64,000 bases of DNA from Thamnidium elegans (lineage: Eukaryota; Mucoromycota; Mucoromycetes; Mucorales; Mucoraceae): positions 186,001-250,000 of the forward strand of contig JAIXMG010000036.1 in the NCBI GenBank assembly GCA_025201345.1. Direction: 5' to 3'. Below the pieces are notes generated by a model that made no database searches, had not been told where the DNA came from, and saw only the letters and a list, made by a program, of their open reading frames with translations. Position 1 is the stretch's first letter. Every line of letters starts with the position of its first letter. This document shows, piece after piece, positions 36,890-49,890 of the stretch. Made by a program: the position numbers and the translations under genes.

Positions 36890-38875
36890 TTATTGATCGT
36901 GATAAATAGGGTTAAAAGAAGTCACTGTTGGGCGAATATGGGGCTTGTAGAGGTTCCAAATACTTTCACAATCGTTATCTTCCATTCTCAGAAGCGAATT
37001 CAACATTTGGTCCTATACATTTATAAGTAATATGTAAGTACTTCGGCCAAGAACTTACTTTAAAAAATCATTACATATATACCTTGAACTTAACAATGAC
37101 TTCTAAAGAAGTATCCATATGAGAATGAGTGAGATATGTAGTAGGCAGGGTGAATGGTTGTTGCTCATGATATATGTATACGCCATCTTCAAGATCCATT
37201 TCATCGTCAGTAGAATGACCGTCGTACCTTCATAAATATATATATATATATATATATGATAAGTAGGACATACAATACTGCTACCTCTTCATAACCTTAC
37301 CTTGCACGAGAACACCAAATGTCACTGCTTCATACTCTTTTTTTGCGCGGCGGAGACGTAGATGCAATTGTTGTTTCATCACTTCCAGTACGCGCATTTT
37401 GTCTTCATCGAGCAGGGCTTGAGAAGCACCAGGCTTCTTTATTTCCCCACAACCTACTTCTACAACCCCCTCTTGTTGTTGGCAGTTGAAAATGATATCA
37501 GGCCGCAAACTTGCGTTGTCAATATCATCTTGTTGTTTGAATATCCAGGAAGTGGTATCAAACTTAATTTGTATTTGGTCATGAGCCGAGAATAATGGAC
37601 TCAAAAAGGTAGAGACGGACGAGGTAACAAGGTCTATTTCCGATCCTTTGCTTTTGATTCTCGGTTTACCATGCAGTAAATAAGAGGAGGTGATGATACT
37701 ATTGAGAGCCATTTGTTCCAAGTTCGAGCATGTATGTGGTTGGATATATAGTGTGCGTTTTTGCATAGCCCTTTTAAAGGCAAGAATGTTTTTGTAAACG
37801 TTCTCCGGCAAAACATCACTCTCATTATCATCGTCATCACTCAACAAGAAAGAGTCATCAGTATTAAATATGGTAGAGGCATGCAAACGGGTGAGACAAT
37901 TAGAAGGAAACAGTTGGTTTTCGTCCGATTTTTTTATGGCGCTAGCTACCAACGCGGCAAAGTGAGAATTACGAATGGGAAGAGGAATAGGAAAAAAATC
38001 TTCAAGCTCGCACATCTCAACTATGCAAGTATAGCCAATTGGTGTACGCATTAGGTCTGACGGATAAAACGATGAGGGCGAAGAGGTGACAACACTATTG
38101 GTATCCTGTATGCCATGAAAGAGAAATTAACAGAGAATTTTTCAACATATTATGGCACTATACTTACATCATCCGTAATTATTTCTGAAGGTGCAAAGCT
38201 CTCGCCTGGGGTACGTCTACAATTTCTTTTTCCTCGTGTTGAGGCAGAGGGTTGTTCAGATGTTGTTGTTGAGGGCTTTTCAGGTGTTGGTGTTGAGGGC
38301 GGTTCAGGTGTTGAAGGCTGTCCGGGAGTTCGGTCTCTAAAACGTTTCTATATACCGACGTAAATATATATCGGACAGGCAAAGATATATGTAATTATTA
38401 ATATTGATTACCTGACCAGATGAGTCTTTTTTCTGCATCATTGTACTCTATTTATTATAGTATGTGAAATCAGTTACTAATCACAACATCAATGGTTGTC
38501 CTGGTATTTAACTCACCTGTCCAATGGTCAATTGCTCAATAGTATTACTGGAAATGTAGTTATTCCAAATTGTTGATTGATCATTATTAAACTTTCTTTC
38601 GATCAAACTTTTCAGTTCCTCATCCTATTCAACATAACTATTAGTAGTTGTTGTAATGTCTCAAGCAGCTATAGTGAACTTACATTGTACGACGTCTTTA
38701 AACGTGTAGTTGCATGATTTTGTTGTCGCTGTTGATCTTTGACATCTTTGACATAATCGTGCAAGATGGCACGTACTGAAGCTAATGAATCTTTTAACCA
38801 GTCGTTGTGTGTCGTTTTTAAATAGTTTTCAAAGCTCAAATCATTTTGGGGTTTAAAAAACTTTGAGGTATCCAT
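36890..38875 (-). CDS. lineage-specific protein with PD-(D/E)XK-like core
   Basis: I assemble eight exons. ATG at 38875: MDTSKFFKPQNDLSFENYLK, donor after TSYN; then DEELKSLIERKFNNDQSTIW; a short exon STMMQKKDSSGQ; a repeat exon with PEPPSTPTPEKPSTTTSEQP; then the main exon (about 37281-38097) with MRTPIGYTCIVEMCELEDFF; then YDGHSTDDEMDLEDGVYIYH; and a last exon DQMLNSLLRMEDNDCESIWN ending HDQ-TAA. All joins are GT-AG and in frame. The main exon contains RPDIIFNCQQ, then VVEVGCGEIKKPG, then LLDEDKMRVLEVMKQQLHLR; the D...E-x-K spacing resembles the PD-(D/E)XK nuclease fold, and this layout is typical of a large hypothetical family in Mucorales. Nuclease activity is inference only. The intact frame argues it is a functional gene, not a relic. 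Confidence 0.62.
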
Positions 38876-39544
38876 TATGGAGACGTGTATGTTTATTTGA
38901 ATAAGGCAAAGAAAAAGAAGGCGCTTTTTTCAATCTAAAATAAGAGATAATTACAGTCGCCTATGATCGGCAGCCACTGAAAGTAAGCCGTGCAACGCTG
39001 AGAGATAAATATAAGCAACCACGCAAACGCAAATAACACACATATATCAAGAGTTCAACATTGCCGTATGGTTGGGAAAGGGATACAATAGAATGCGTGA
39101 TATGATTTGAGGCTGCTTCTCAATGTTATAGAGCTACATTATAGACTTCTGCACATACGTGAGATACATATACTGTTCATAACTCAAACACAAGACGGAA
39201 ATCAAAGATGCTATCGATGAGTGTGATATGTTTCATTGCAAACTTAGCATCTTCTAGAAGTGTTAATTCCAAGCTGGACCTTTCAAACGTATGGGGCAGA
39301 AAATACAAAGAAATGAAAGACTGGTAAGTGCACGGTTTGTAAAATTAAAAGGACCAATCAACTTTATAAAAAAAAAAGAAGTTAAAAGTATACACAATTT
39401 ATCCCTTATCACACCCAGAGGCCTGAATGAAAAGATTGAAAATAACTGTTGGCTAGTTTACCCTTTATCTCTTTACGTAATAAAATGGCAATATAAAATG
39501 ATATTAAAATGTAGAAGCGATAACTTCAACGGATTGTTTTTTTA
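38876..39544. other. intergenic, no gene seen
   Basis: About 670 bases; an open frame at 39291 on the plus strand is not recognisable. Likely promoter of the PD-(D/E)XK-like gene at its left end. Confidence 0.45.
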
Positions 39545-40250
39545 ATTATTTCTGCGGAAAGCAGCAGGACATTCATCAGTATTTCTCAAGCTTTGTAGTA
39601 TTTTAAGAAAATTAAAAGTTGCGGCTAAGTCATGATTCCATAATCCTATCTCTCTTCCTTCGAAGCAAGCGTAGTTTGTACATCTAGCGTTGCATCAGTT
39701 ACCAATAATTAATTTATTTATTTCTTTGACTTCCCTCAACAGCCCATGACATATCACATTTGGCCTCTTCTGCCTTTTATATGGACGAAGGTTTGTTACA
39801 ACTTTGAATTTCTCCAATTTGTTTTCACAAATTGGACATACAAAAGACGTTCTAAACTCGTTGATCATATATACAGCGGTTTCGTTCTTTTTCAACATCT
39901 TTATTAATCCTTTGTTTCTTGTTGGTTCTTGATATTTGGTATTCGGGGCGGACCAATCTCCTAGAATAAGAACAGTTACTAAACCGAATTTACTTTGCAA
40001 CTTCTTGACCGACTTTTGAACATTCTGATCGACGTAAAGCTTAACAGAAAACTTGAGCTTTCGAAATGGTAGTAGTTGTAACTTTTGCAATATTTTACTG
40101 ATGTGCTTTTTGTTATCTATTTGTTGTGTATCTATGTCGTCTGCTAATTCCACAAAATTAGCCTTCTCCCCTTCCTTATATTTTTTAAACGCTACAACTG
40201 CTTATATGCATCAGAACCAAATCCGTAACGGATTACTATTGCTATGAAAC
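39545..40250 (-). mobile_element. Fanzor/TnpB-like RNA-guided nuclease relic (C-terminal half)
   Basis: The frame 40153-39695 reads VTVLILGDWSAPNTKYQEP, then INEFRTSFVCPICENKLEKF, then VICHGLLR, up to a TGA at 39695-39697. Directly past that stop, in the same frame, it continues CNARCTNYACFEGREIGLWN and HDLAATFNFLKILQSLRNTD to about 39545. GDWS, EFRTS with CPxC, CxxxC and NHDLAA are in the order of the RuvC-II, zinc-ribbon and RuvC-III segments of eukaryotic Fanzor and bacterial TnpB proteins. Upstream of 40153 the frame shifts by one (AFKKYKEGEKANFVELADDI precedes it in the shifted frame) and the N-terminal half is not found. So the copy is truncated and carries one stop and one shift. Assignment is from motif order, moderate. 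Confidence 0.6.
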
Positions 40251-40613
40251 GTATCTATGGTTGTATCTTTTTTTATCAAATCAATCCCTTGGGGCGTTAT
40301 AATTATAAAGGATATTCATTCATGTTGGTACTTTTATTTAAAATATATTATTCGACTTTGATTGCTTCAAGTTATTGTGCAATGTGAAAAATATCCAGTA
40401 TTAATTGTTTTTCTAGCTTGCTAAAGCGGTTTGAGGTTTATTCTAGAACAAACGACATAGTTTATCGGATCATGACAGTCAGTGTCTGAGTTTCCATAAA
40501 ACAGGTATTCAGATGTTGTCATACTGAAGCGCAGTGTACTTACTAATCTTTCTTTAGAGCCATGAACCATTTTAGAGCCTTAAAGCACACAAGCTTGATG
40601 ATGAAGCAAAAAT

Positions 40614-41040
40614 AATTCCATTTGCAGCGGACTAGAGGCAGCACCATAATAGTACAGCACCACACAATCAACGGCAGGGGTGTCACAGCAAGGATAGCTG
40701 CCAAGCTCCTGGAATTATTACGGACGACCAGGTTCATAGCCTTCTCTAAGTCCTTCAGCTATGCTCGTGGAAGGGTGTCACGTTGCAGCTAAAAAGATAG
40801 CCACGCCGCCAAGTCCGTTCTTCATCTGCATCTCACAATTCCATTTGCAGCGGTCTAGAGGCAGCACCATAATAGTACAGCACCACACAATCGACGGCAG
40901 GGGTGTCACAGCAAGGATAGCTGCCAAGCTCCTGGAATTGTTACGGACGACCAGGTTCATAGCCTTCTCTAGGTCCTTCAGCTATGCTCGTGGAAGGGTG
41001 TCGCGTTGCAGCTAAAAAGATAGCCACGCCGCCAAGTCCG
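40614..41040. repeat. two direct copies of a 204-base GC-richer unit
   Basis: Copy A 40614-40817 and copy B 40837-41040 are separated by 19 bases. I count five single-base differences. The sequence is clearly less AT-rich than its surroundings and open frames run through both strands. The plus frame of copy B reads GSTIIVQHHTIDGRGVTARI; the minus frame starts MNLVVRNNSRSLAAILAVTP. Neither is recognised. Probably a fragment of a mobile element duplicated recently. Confidence 0.8.
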
Positions 41041-41801
41041 CTTTTGACGATGCCATTACCTTGGGTAGTTTCAGTCCATTCATAATATATAATATAATGT
41101 TAGTCGTTAGCCTTTTTTTTTTCTTATATAACTGGTTTGGTCCTACTACTATATAGATGTTTCCAGAGAGATGAGACAACAAGAATGATTGAAATGAAAA
41201 AATACACACTACAAAGAAAAAAATACGCCATCATATAATTTGAACCTCCTTATTTCGCCACATAATAATAAGCTGAGTTATAGAGAAAAAAGGCCATGAC
41301 AAAGGTTAAAGTTATTTAATCGATGTTTGCCATATTAGAAATTTTTGGTCGGAGTATTTTACAGCTTCATTTCCTAGCGACGACACTACTAGCTAAAAAA
41401 AAGATATATTTTCCGTGCATCTAATGCAACTGGTGGTTCAATGATTTAGTAAAAGGATAAAACAAAATAAAACGCTATTCTCTTCTGTAAATATGACCAA
41501 CAGGGTCCGCAATTGAAAAAAAAATGATTACTCGTATCTCCCTCTGTGCTTTCACAATTGACACCAGGTTATACATTTTCTTGAAGCGATAAACTTCTTT
41601 TCAGACACTGTTATAAAATATTTGTTGGATATATCATGCTTATTGAACCTTTTTAAACAAAACTTATATTGGATTAAAGCACATGATTACCGCAGTAAGA
41701 ACATGATCGCGCAGAGAAAAAAAACCTGGTACACTTGTACCAATTGGCGTTAAATAAATAAACAGAAACTCTGGTGCGGAAACCTGACGCTTAAACTCAA
41801 A

Positions 41802-41869
<68 letters not shown>

Positions 41870-42627
41870 CAAGCTCATAACAATTCGATAGTATAACTTA
41901 TAAATATATTACCATTAATGAGGATAGTTCGCCTTCAATCTGCTCTTTACAATCGAATATGAGTTATAATAGCGGAGATGCGGATCAAACTAGTTGTCAT
42001 AGTACCGAATTGTCGGCGCAGTAACTTCTAAACCTTAAATCGCTTCTCTCTCTTTATCCCCTTTTTATTAGGTAAACAAAAGAAAAAACAAAAAAAAAAT
42101 GAGGAAGAGAGGATGGTAAGGCAACTAATACCTCTTAGGTAAAATAAACAAGATTTGTAATAGCTACGCAATTTATAGACGATATCTATACTAGACGATC
42201 CATCTTTTTGACATCAGCTAAAGTGCTATCGCTATAATTCGCGCTATTTGACGAAGAGTTACTTAGTTTTTAAACTCTAAAATGTGAAGAGATTTCGACG
42301 GCGAGAATAGTTTACCCTCGGCATTTGATATTATAGTAGTTAAATGCAGTATCAATGACCATCCATACTCTTCGCATCACATCACCTTCCTATTGATTGA
42401 TGAGAGACAAGTAGTTCCATCTGAGCAGTTTGAGGTACTCTAGACAGGTACTTTTTACCCATTCACAGACAGGAGATACTTACTCTTTATAAAAAAATAT
42501 TATGTATGTTAGTTATTTAGAATATATGCATTTATTGCACCTATTTAATTCATGCGGCAGTCTTTTTTTATGAAAATAAATAATGCTTTTTTATATATGT
42601 ACAGATGTGAAAAAAAAATCATGACGT
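41041..42627. other. intergenic, no gene seen
   Basis: About 1.6 kb, AT-rich, including the 62-A run at 41805-41866. No credible open frame. Confidence 0.5.
41805..41866. repeat. uninterrupted run of 62 A
   Basis: Sixty-two consecutive A in an intergenic spacer. Assembly length of such runs is uncertain. Confidence 0.85.
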
Positions 42628-44071
42628 TCAATACATGCACTTTTCATCTGTTTGAGTAAGGTTTTCATCCGATACATCGTCCAATTTATAAACGGATTCT
42701 TCTTTAACATTAGTTTCCGTAATTCTGTTTGCCACCAAGAAGATAAGAGGAAAAGAGACAAAGACCAGTATCCAGCAAATAAGACATTCCCAACGAAGAA
42801 GAATAGGCGAAGCGTCGATTCCAAAAGCAATAGCTGCTCCCGCCGACTGAACAGCTTTATAAAAACCTGCGTAACGGGCCAACAGTGCCGGATCATTGGA
42901 CATGGCTCCCATCAACCAATAGAGATAGGTCTGATAAATTGCATCCGAAAACCCGTACATAATAAATAGCACAAACGGTCCACCGAAACGTGGATGGTCC
43001 CAGTGGATAGGGTCGTTGTAATCGGCCTCAAAAGTCATTTGAAAGGCTATTCCAGCGGCCCAGATAAAGTTCAAGAGAACAAATAAAATGCCCAAAGCAA
43101 TTAAGCCACGTGTACGACGACTAAATCGCTTACAGTCCAGTAGATAGCCAATCATAATGGCACCCACTACTTGTAAAGCCCAATATAAAAGATCGTTTAA
43201 AGCTCTTGTGGAAGGATCAAAATAGATTGAGTTTACTCTAAACTGATAGGCGTAGAACCAATTGGAAGCTAAAAAGGCCGGGATTAAAGCAAGCATACGC
43301 CACTCCTTCCACACCAACACTGCTCCTTTCAGCTCTTGGGTCCAATGCGCGGATTTAGCAATAGCGATCGGAGTACCATCTTTGCGCACAACGTTGGCAG
43401 GATTGGCTAAAGTGATGGAGAACAAAACACCAATACACATAACAATAACAAATGCGGTGTAAGTCCCAGTCGAAACACCACCCGCCGTATTGTTTAAATT
43501 TAAAACTAGAGCGATTAAAGACCCAAGAATACCACCGCAGTTAAACAAGGACCAGAAAATGGCTACAAATTTTCCCTTGTCTTTTTCTTCGGGGTAAGAC
43601 ATCATAATGGCTCCTTGGGCGCTCCAGAATAGAGAAGCAAGGCATCCTAAAATGGCGCCAGCTGCAATAACAAAACCAGATACTTGCTTACGGTCGTACA
43701 CCCACATGGCTGCAGAATAAATAACGTAACCAATCGAACCAAGCTATATATATGTATAAATAAATTAATGTACATGTGTGTGTGTGTGTGCGTTTGTTGC
43801 TAAGGATTTTATTTATAAACTTTACTGTTAAGGTATGTTTGACACCGACGGTATTTGTGACGGAACCTGCAAAAAAACCAACAATTGCAAAACAACCGTA
43901 AAGAGCGCCATTGGCAGCGTCAATTAAACCAATGTTGCTACTCATGGATCCGCCTGCCCCGAGACCCGATAATGCATTAAACATACCAGGACAACAGAGA
44001 CATACGATACCTAAAAATACTACTTGTACTATAGGCGAATTATACTCTTTCATATATCTACTTAAAAACAT
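42628..44071 (-). CDS. UNC93-like major facilitator membrane protein
   Basis: Polytopic membrane protein with about ten hydrophobic helices. Two exons joined over intron 43744-43825, which contains a GT microsatellite; the join reads VKHTLTLGSIGYVIYSAAMW. The N-half has QVVFLGIVCLCCPGMFNALS, then LGAGG and the Asn/Ala-rich second helix; the middle has GAILGCLASLFWSAQGAIMM; and the C-tail is acidic and cytosolic (SVYKLDDVSDENLTQ). This is the fungal UNC93/DUF895 layout. The transported substrate is unknown. The start at 44071 (MFLSRYMKEYNSP) or the in-frame Met six codons on are both possible; about 455 residues either way. Confidence 0.85.
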
Positions 44072-44513
44072 TAAAAAAAGAAAAAAAAAGAAAAAAGGAG
44101 ATTTATTTTAATTTGGTAAAAAAAATAATGGTTTATACTAGAACCCCCAAATTGAGTTTCATGTTATATATACTGTTTTAATGAGCCGAAAAAAACCCCC
44201 CATAGTTTAGCGGAAGTAATTTTATCTCTCTTTTTTTTTTCTTTTTCGTTTGTAGGTATATATGTATATTGTTTTCCTTTTAAAATAATTGTATAATTGT
44301 ACATATACATTCTTTCAGGATGGTTAAAGTCCCTGAGTTATTTTAAAATATTAAGGGGATAGTTGTACATTTTGTCTCCATAAAACTAATGAGTTACTTC
44401 ACTAAAAAAGAAAAGAATAAAAGAAACAAATTACTGTCGTCTCAAATATACGACAAAAAAGAAGTTTTACATCATTCTACGGGAATTATAATTACAGTTT
44501 TTTTTTATTTATT
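44072..44513. other. intergenic between two minus-strand genes
   Basis: About 440 bases with poly-T, holding the promoter of the UNC93-like gene and the 3' flank of the bZIP gene. No gene seen. Confidence 0.5.
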
Positions 44514-46718
44514 TTATAAATAACCTTGATCCATCTTACTCAAGATTTGACGAAGATCGCTTTCTTCCAAAACAGGTCCACTATCAGAACATTTAGCCAG
44601 TTCTTTAACCGTCTGACAAAGTTGATCTGTTGTAAAACTATTTACTTTTTCATGTTGATTTAATAAATACCAAATTTCTGGACACGTTAATAATTTTTTC
44701 TGTTCTATTGATGCCGCAGGAGAAGCTGCTGCTGTTTCATCTTCATTTGTAGATCTTTTTTCATCGTTTTCAGACACGGCCGGTTTATTTTCTTTCACCC
44801 TATTTTCTTTCAAGTTATTTTCTTTCACCCTATTATCTTCTTCGTCATCACTACTTTCATCAGCACTTTGTTCGCATGGAAGTTGTATATGATGGCCAGT
44901 GACGATAGGTACAGGATAACTACTGATAGATAAATTTAATTTACCCATTCTATCAAATAAAGGTTCCGACAGTAATCGGTTAAACGCATCATTACAGACT
45001 TCGTTATACAACTTTTCACAGAACAGTTGGCCTTCGGTATCTATATGGCAATCAAACATGTCTAATTCCAACTGTTGTATTTTCTTACGTTGTAACTGTG
45101 TATTTATTGACGAGTTTGTCTTGTCACTGACAATACTACTTGTATCATCTGCCACAGCAATTCCGCTGGGCGTTGTAACTTTAGCTGAACCTTGACTGCT
45201 CACACTGGCTGCAACGTTGTATGTCTTATTCGTAGACGATAATAAAATCAGATCGCTCTTTTGTAAAGTTGGAGTTTCAGTATTTCTTTTACCACCAGGG
45301 GGATATAATTGAACCAATTCAACTGGTTCAGAACGTGTATGTTTTGATGATGAAACAGAGCCTCCACTAGGTCTTAATGAGGCTGGCGTACTAATTGAAA
45401 ATGTATATTCTAATGGCTGGTTATTCTGTGGTGGTGGTGAAGTCGTGTTGTTTTTTTTCGTCGAAACCTTTTTTGATATTGGTAAAGGAAGCTTAGGACT
45501 ATTTTGAGGTGACGTTGATATTAAATGATTGTGAGTTATGTTGGTTGAAACAACAGGAGACATGGGATACTGTTGTAAAGGACTAGAGGCTAACATCATC
45601 ATATGGTTGACCGAAGGCGAGTTTTGAAGAACAGATGGCGTTGGTGAAGATAAATAAGCGGGTAAAAGAAGAGGTTGCTGTGGTAACAGCGGTGCAATGG
45701 TTGGATAATTTGCGCCGCCGTTTTGACGCTGTTGTTGCTGTTGTTGTTGATTAGGTGGTTGGGGTGATAGTGTGGCTTGATGTTGATAGGGTTGCAAAGG
45801 AATACCTTTCAAAGCATAGTTTTCAGTTTCTAATCTATAAATAATCGATCGTAATTGTTGATTTTCTCGAACGAGTTGAGTCGTTGTAACTAAATTGGCA
45901 TCTTGTACTTGTTTGATCTTTGCTTCTAATTCTTTGACATAACGTTCTTTTCTTTCTCTAAAGGCTCTTTGAGCAGCTCTGTTTTGAGCTTTGCGTTTCA
46001 CTTTTGGATCCTGATCAGACTACAAATAATCCAAAAAAAAAGTTAATACTATACAATCAGTGGTTATATATATATATATTTATTTACGTCTGATAGCGCT
46101 TCTTCGTCCGCCATAGGCTTTCTGCCAGGTTTTTTATTACTGGAACCATCTGCATCATCGCTTTCTAAAAAAAAAAAAAAAAAAAAAAGTTAAAATTTGA
46201 AACACGGATTATCAAAAAAATTTAAACGCCATTATGGTGTACCTTGACTATCATCTTCATCCTCATGTGATAGATTTAAAACAGTATATTCTTCTTCTTG
46301 TAAAGTAACATACGTTTCACCAGCATTATCCTCTGATTTTTTTTTTTTTTGAAGTGGAATAAGTATAAAATAAAAAATAAAAATATTTAAGGATCAACTT
46401 ACTGGCAGCTTTTACAATGTTTCCTGTCAATTCTTTTTTTTCGGCAACAGTAAAGGAATCATCCCATTTCCGTTTGTCTTGAAAAAAAGGATTATTTTTC
46501 AAACTCAAGATGGCATTTGTAGTTGCATTTGTTGGAGAGGTCAATTGAACACTGCCTGTTGCAGATAGTTTAATTGAGGAGATATCCTTTGAAAGATCAT
46601 CGTTGGATTGGGTTTCAGTAGAGGAGTGTGATACTGGAGATACAGCAGCGGTTTCATCTTCACTGTTATCAGAGCTGGTGTTATGGTATATTGTGATGGC
46701 ATCTCGAGATTTTTTCAT
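44514..46718 (-). CDS. AP-1-like bZIP transcription factor (Pap1/Yap1 family)
   Basis: Nuclear transcription factor, typically in oxidative and drug stress. Four exons; checked joins: KAAKDNAGETYVTLQEEEYT, then DSQESDDADGSSNKKPGRKP, then ALSDSDQDPKVKRKAQNRAA. The basic region has the fungal AP-1 signature NRAAQRAFRERKERYVKELE, followed by a leucine zipper (heptads in the VREN...LRSIIYRLETENYALKG stretch). A long Gln/Pro/Ser-rich middle follows. Near the end FCEKLYNEVC is followed by CPEIWYLLNQHEKVNSF, LCQTVKELAKCSDSG and EESDLRQIL, a Pap1-type cysteine-rich domain with C residues in the spacing used for redox-regulated nuclear export. Redox regulation is inferred from these Cys. Length about 690 residues. 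Confidence 0.9.
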
Positions 46719-49700
46719 GACGTTAGTATTTAATAGGGGGGGGTTTTTTTTTTTTTTTGTGATACGAAAATGTGGGGAATTTTTTTTTTATTTTTGCAGG
46801 CTTAAAAAGTTAGTACAAAAAGTAAAAGAAAGAGAGAAGAAGGGAAGGAAAAAAAAAGAAAAAAAAGTATAAATAATATCAAAAGATTACGCGGGACCAG
46901 TTAAAAAAAACCGTCATGTGTGATACTTCCCATTCAACTTCATACATCGCCAACCATGTAATGAAATTGCTGGTCTGAGGTTAGCTAATGTTGTGTTTTC
47001 TTGTTAAATAATTTAAAATTTGAGTTTTTTTATAGTTTAAATGACCTCTAATTAAGTATCACTAGCTTTCTTTTCTTTAAAACTGGTTGTATTACTTTTT
47101 TATAAAAAACAGGGAATTTTTTATTTTTTTTTAAAGTATTTCTATACTTCTTTAACATAAACGACATTTTTCTATACTAACAAATATGGGTTGAAATCTA
47201 ATTTTCTTATCCTCACCCCCCCTAAAAATACCTATTTTAGACGGTCGGAAGCTCAATCTATTTGTAAGATTGGGGGAATACTTGTGCCTTGTGGTCTTTC
47301 CGGATTAGGGCCTGGGTATAAAATTGATCAATGATAGGTTGACGCCATTAGAGAGGTACTTATGCGAAATAACGTAGATATGTACTACGCCAAAAGAGCA
47401 AACAGATCATTGAAACTTTCTTTTTATTAAAAAAATTCTCACAATTTACACGTTTCGAGTCATCAGTATTTATCTATTTTAACGAATAAAAATTATTGAT
47501 TTAATGAATCCCCACTTTTGGGTTTTTTTTTTCATAAGAAATATATAAACTCTTTCTTATCTGTATCATTTTAAATTCCTTTTAGATTAATGTCTATCGC
47601 CATAGTGACACCATCTGTTTGATAGGGACCTGCTTATCCTACTAGTACACACATAAAAAATATTGAAGATAGACGGTTTTAACATTTTAATAATTTTCCT
47701 TTTTAAAGGAAAAAGGCACATACAATTTTGGCCGCAGTGTGTCGTGTGATACTTTTTTACTCGATTTGTTACGTTACAGCTAGACCGAACCGTGTGAACA
47801 CCAATTACACTGTGTGACTTTTATCAAGAGAACAAAATATTTACTTTAATGCGCGGTGAAATAGTCTATTTTATCGTTTAGCCGGATGATATTACTGCTT
47901 TTCTAAACTTCTTTAAGTCGATTTACGTTTATTAGTGTGTATATGTTAACTTTAATAAATTATGGTTACATATTTTTTCCGTTATATTAAACAAGTTCTA
48001 TCGCTATTGTTCTTTTCGGTAGTACTTATTCCAGATAAACTTTTTACGATTTAAAAAAAAAATGGGCATTTGATTTGTTTTTGTGCTGTACCCAATAAAA
48101 AAAAAAGTTTTCGGAGTTGGCGGATTAAAAAAGTGTTCTAGAGTTTCGCTAAGTTGTTTAAATAACTGTTTCTCTGTCCTTGCGTCATTTCAGAATATAA
48201 TTTTGCTACAAAAAAAAAGCGTTATATACTTTAACGGTGCAACGAACGCTTTTAATCGTTCATTTAAGGTTATAATGCACTGTGCACGATCAAGTACGTC
48301 TATTGGTCTTGTTCCATTATCTAATAATAATTATACTATTTGAAACCAAACAAAAATACCTAGTATTACAAGAACCCACAAATTAGTTTTTTAAGGATTG
48401 AAAATTTTAAGTGCCCCCCCCCCTTTTATAAGGTTCATGTAAACGCGAACAGTAGATATCTCCGAAAAACGGAATAGTGGTATTTTGCTGAACATTATTG
48501 GACCTGGGGTAACGTAGAAAGATTACATGGGAAATCCAGGGAAATGGTTTCACGAATTACATATTTAACAAAAACCGATCGTAGCGAAATGTCTTTGAGG
48601 AAGAATCAAGTAGTTTATCAATTTGTATTTGTACATAAAAAAAAACTCCCCTTTTAAAAATTTGGGAGTACAAAACTAAGTTTTCATTAAGGACAGTTTG
48701 TGCATCTGTGTTTATTGTTTTTATCCCCAAGCGTCCCTCCCACGTGAGCGATTATTCAAATCGACTTAACAAAATAAAAAAATTAAAGGCGTTATCTTAC
48801 AATTTATTAAAGGCGTGGTAATCTTACATAATACGCTTTTTATATCGTTTTTGACCCCCAACCCCAACCCTCAACTACCCAGCTCCCTTCCTGCCATTCC
48901 CAAAAAGGAGAAGAATCAATCCCAATCCCGATGTTTACAAATAAACCTGCAAGAAAAACCTCTGTTTGTGTACATCAGCAACAGGTACTATCTGATATAT
49001 CTTCAAAAGGTAATATTATACTCACAAAAATAAACTGTTCCTGGTTGTATCACATCAAATTTAGCATTATTCTGATCAAACAATTGCAAAACTTTCTGTT
49101 TTAAAAAAAAAATTATTTGAAGAGGAAAAAAAAAATTAATTCGTTTTTTAACAGTCATTCGAACAGTCCATTTTTTTTTTTTTTTGCTAGGGATAAAAAG
49201 GACATTCGAAAAACTTTTTTTTTTTATTTTTCTTTATTGTTTTTTTATTCATTTGAAAAAGAAAAAAGGTAAATATCAATAATAACACAAAGTAGAAAAA
49301 GAAAATAGGTTATTATCTATTTCCATTTGATGATTATAATTTGCGTCTGAACATTGGGGTCAAACGCCGGTACTACGGCGAATTTATTCGCTTGTAGGGA
49401 CCCACCGGTGCCCGACGGCTGAAGACAAAATGCACACGTCTGATTAAATAATAATAACTTATTTTTTTCATTTGTACAAAAACTATCTTCATTTTGTATT
49501 TCTTAAACTAATAGAAACCTTTTCTTTTTTTTTCAGATTATATCTTTGGTTTACTTTCAGTCATATATATACTTCTTTTTTCTTATTCCTATGAAATAAA
49601 ATATTTTTTAAAATATATATATACTTCGATTATTATTATTTTCACTGTGGCTTGTTTCGTACCCTGTCTTATTTTTTTAAGAAAAAGTTTTTTAAAAGTC

Positions 49701-49860
49701 GCTTTTTACCCAAAAAATCGCGTAACATACTATGTGAAAGATATAATCTTAATGGTGATGTCAAACTGTCCGAGGCAATTGCTCTACAGTTTTAGAAGAA
49801 TGGCTCGCGGATATTTTCTTTAGTATACTTTTGCAACATACAAAAAGCTTCGTAAGGAAG
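46719..49860. other. long intergenic spacer with no firm gene
   Basis: About 3.1 kb. The left end is the bZIP promoter. At about 48931 the plus strand reads MFTNKPARKTSVCVHQQQVL then SDISSK before a GTAATA donor, which is coding-like but has no continuation. A stretch at about 48005-48040 resembles the pair of repeats at 59034 and 59213 on the same strand. Otherwise AT-rich sequence. Confidence 0.4.
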
Positions 49861-49890
49861 CTGTCATTTTTGATACTTGGAACTCCGATT

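Noticed and set aside
37362..38363. Plus-strand ORFs opposite the PD-(D/E)XK-like gene
   Set aside because: The minus-strand exons join in frame with consistent splice sites; these are antisense shadows.
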